Shown in pieces: positions 34,348-34,446 of a stretch of DNA of 34,446 nt. Position 1 is the stretch's first letter; the number at the start of each line of letters is the position of its first letter. Source of the stretch: SIG575 sp964474295 (GTDB lineage: Bacteria; Bacillota; Clostridia; Oscillospirales; Acutalibacteraceae); the NCBI GenBank assembly GCA_964474295.1, contig CAYYRN010000020.1:1-34446 (forward strand). Direction: 5' to 3'. The notes under the pieces were generated by a model. It ran no database searches and had not been told where the DNA came from. It saw only the letters and a list, made by a program, of their open reading frames with translations. A program made the position numbers and the translations under genes.

Positions 34348-34446
34348 TTACTTTGTGAACGGAGCGCCCATAAGCGTAAGCAATTCACGGGCTTCTTCGT
34401 CTGTATTTGCGGTTGTAACAAAGCAAATGTCCATACCGCGAACTTT
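34348..34446 (-). CDS. rplE: 50S ribosomal protein L5, C-terminal end only
   Basis: The last 32 residues are inside the window, from KVRGMDICFVTTANTDEEAR to the final GAPFTK, which is the L5 C-terminus. The gene continues past the window edge. It stops 12 bases before rpsZ. Confidence 0.92.
   Translation of the reverse strand, partial: KVRGMDICFVTTANTDEEARELLTLMGAPFTK

Noticed and set aside
1..34446. tRNA, rRNA or riboswitch genes
   Set aside because: None recognised on reading both strands; intergenic spaces are short and explained by promoters, hairpins and repeats.

Overview
The window looks like a scaffold from an uncultured anaerobic Clostridia-type Bacillota, probably a gut member of the Ruminococcaceae/Oscillospiraceae neighbourhood. 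This is inferred from gene content: a PerR-type regulator next to a reverse rubrerythrin, RqcH, a recD2-comF-mreB-DUF4364 block, a BspA-like LRR_5 surface protein, and a spc/alpha ribosomal operon carrying secY-adk-map-KOW-infA with rpsD inside it. The species cannot be named from the sequence alone. Two 100-base runs of N (16781-16880 and 25132-25231) are scaffold joins.

Layout. 1-790: a mosaic of palindromic intergenic repeats with no credible gene. 791-2100: perR, reverse rubrerythrin and a DUF4177 gene, ended by a strong terminator and followed by an inverted relative of the same repeats. 2260-2904 (minus): a phosphoribosyltransferase-like gene with an altered PRPP loop. 3058-7072: ppa, a NIF3-family gene, rqcH, a DUF378 membrane protein and a 4'-phosphopantetheinyl transferase, all co-directional. 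7047-9133: an MFS transporter and a class II aldolase divergent from a shared promoter region. 9285-15513: recD2, comF, mreB, a DUF4364 gene and an L-ribulokinase, tightly spaced. 15600-19480 (minus): one large secreted LRR_5/Big_2 protein split by an artefactual gap. 19666-25131: a GH110-like beta-helix protein, a secreted PHP-domain protein and a GH38 alpha-mannosidase cut by the second gap. 25232-34446 (minus): the 3' part of the ribosomal protein operon, from rplE through rplQ, ending in a terminator.

How it works together. PerR and reverse rubrerythrin form a peroxide-defence pair. ppa, RqcH and the ribosomal operon are core functions. The aldolase, ribulokinase, beta-helix protein, GH38 enzyme and MFS transporter point to sugar and glycan use, but each has its own promoter or belongs to a different transcription unit, so this is not one classical utilisation locus. 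The BspA-like protein and the PHP protein both have signal peptides and hydrophobic C-terminal ends and are probably at the cell surface.

I did not find a clear new multi-gene system. The observations most worth checking are the AUA start of perR, the secreted PHP protein, the altered phosphoribosyltransferase, the shared C-terminal tails, the palindromic repeats around the peroxide-defence genes, and the false gap inside the surface-protein gene.
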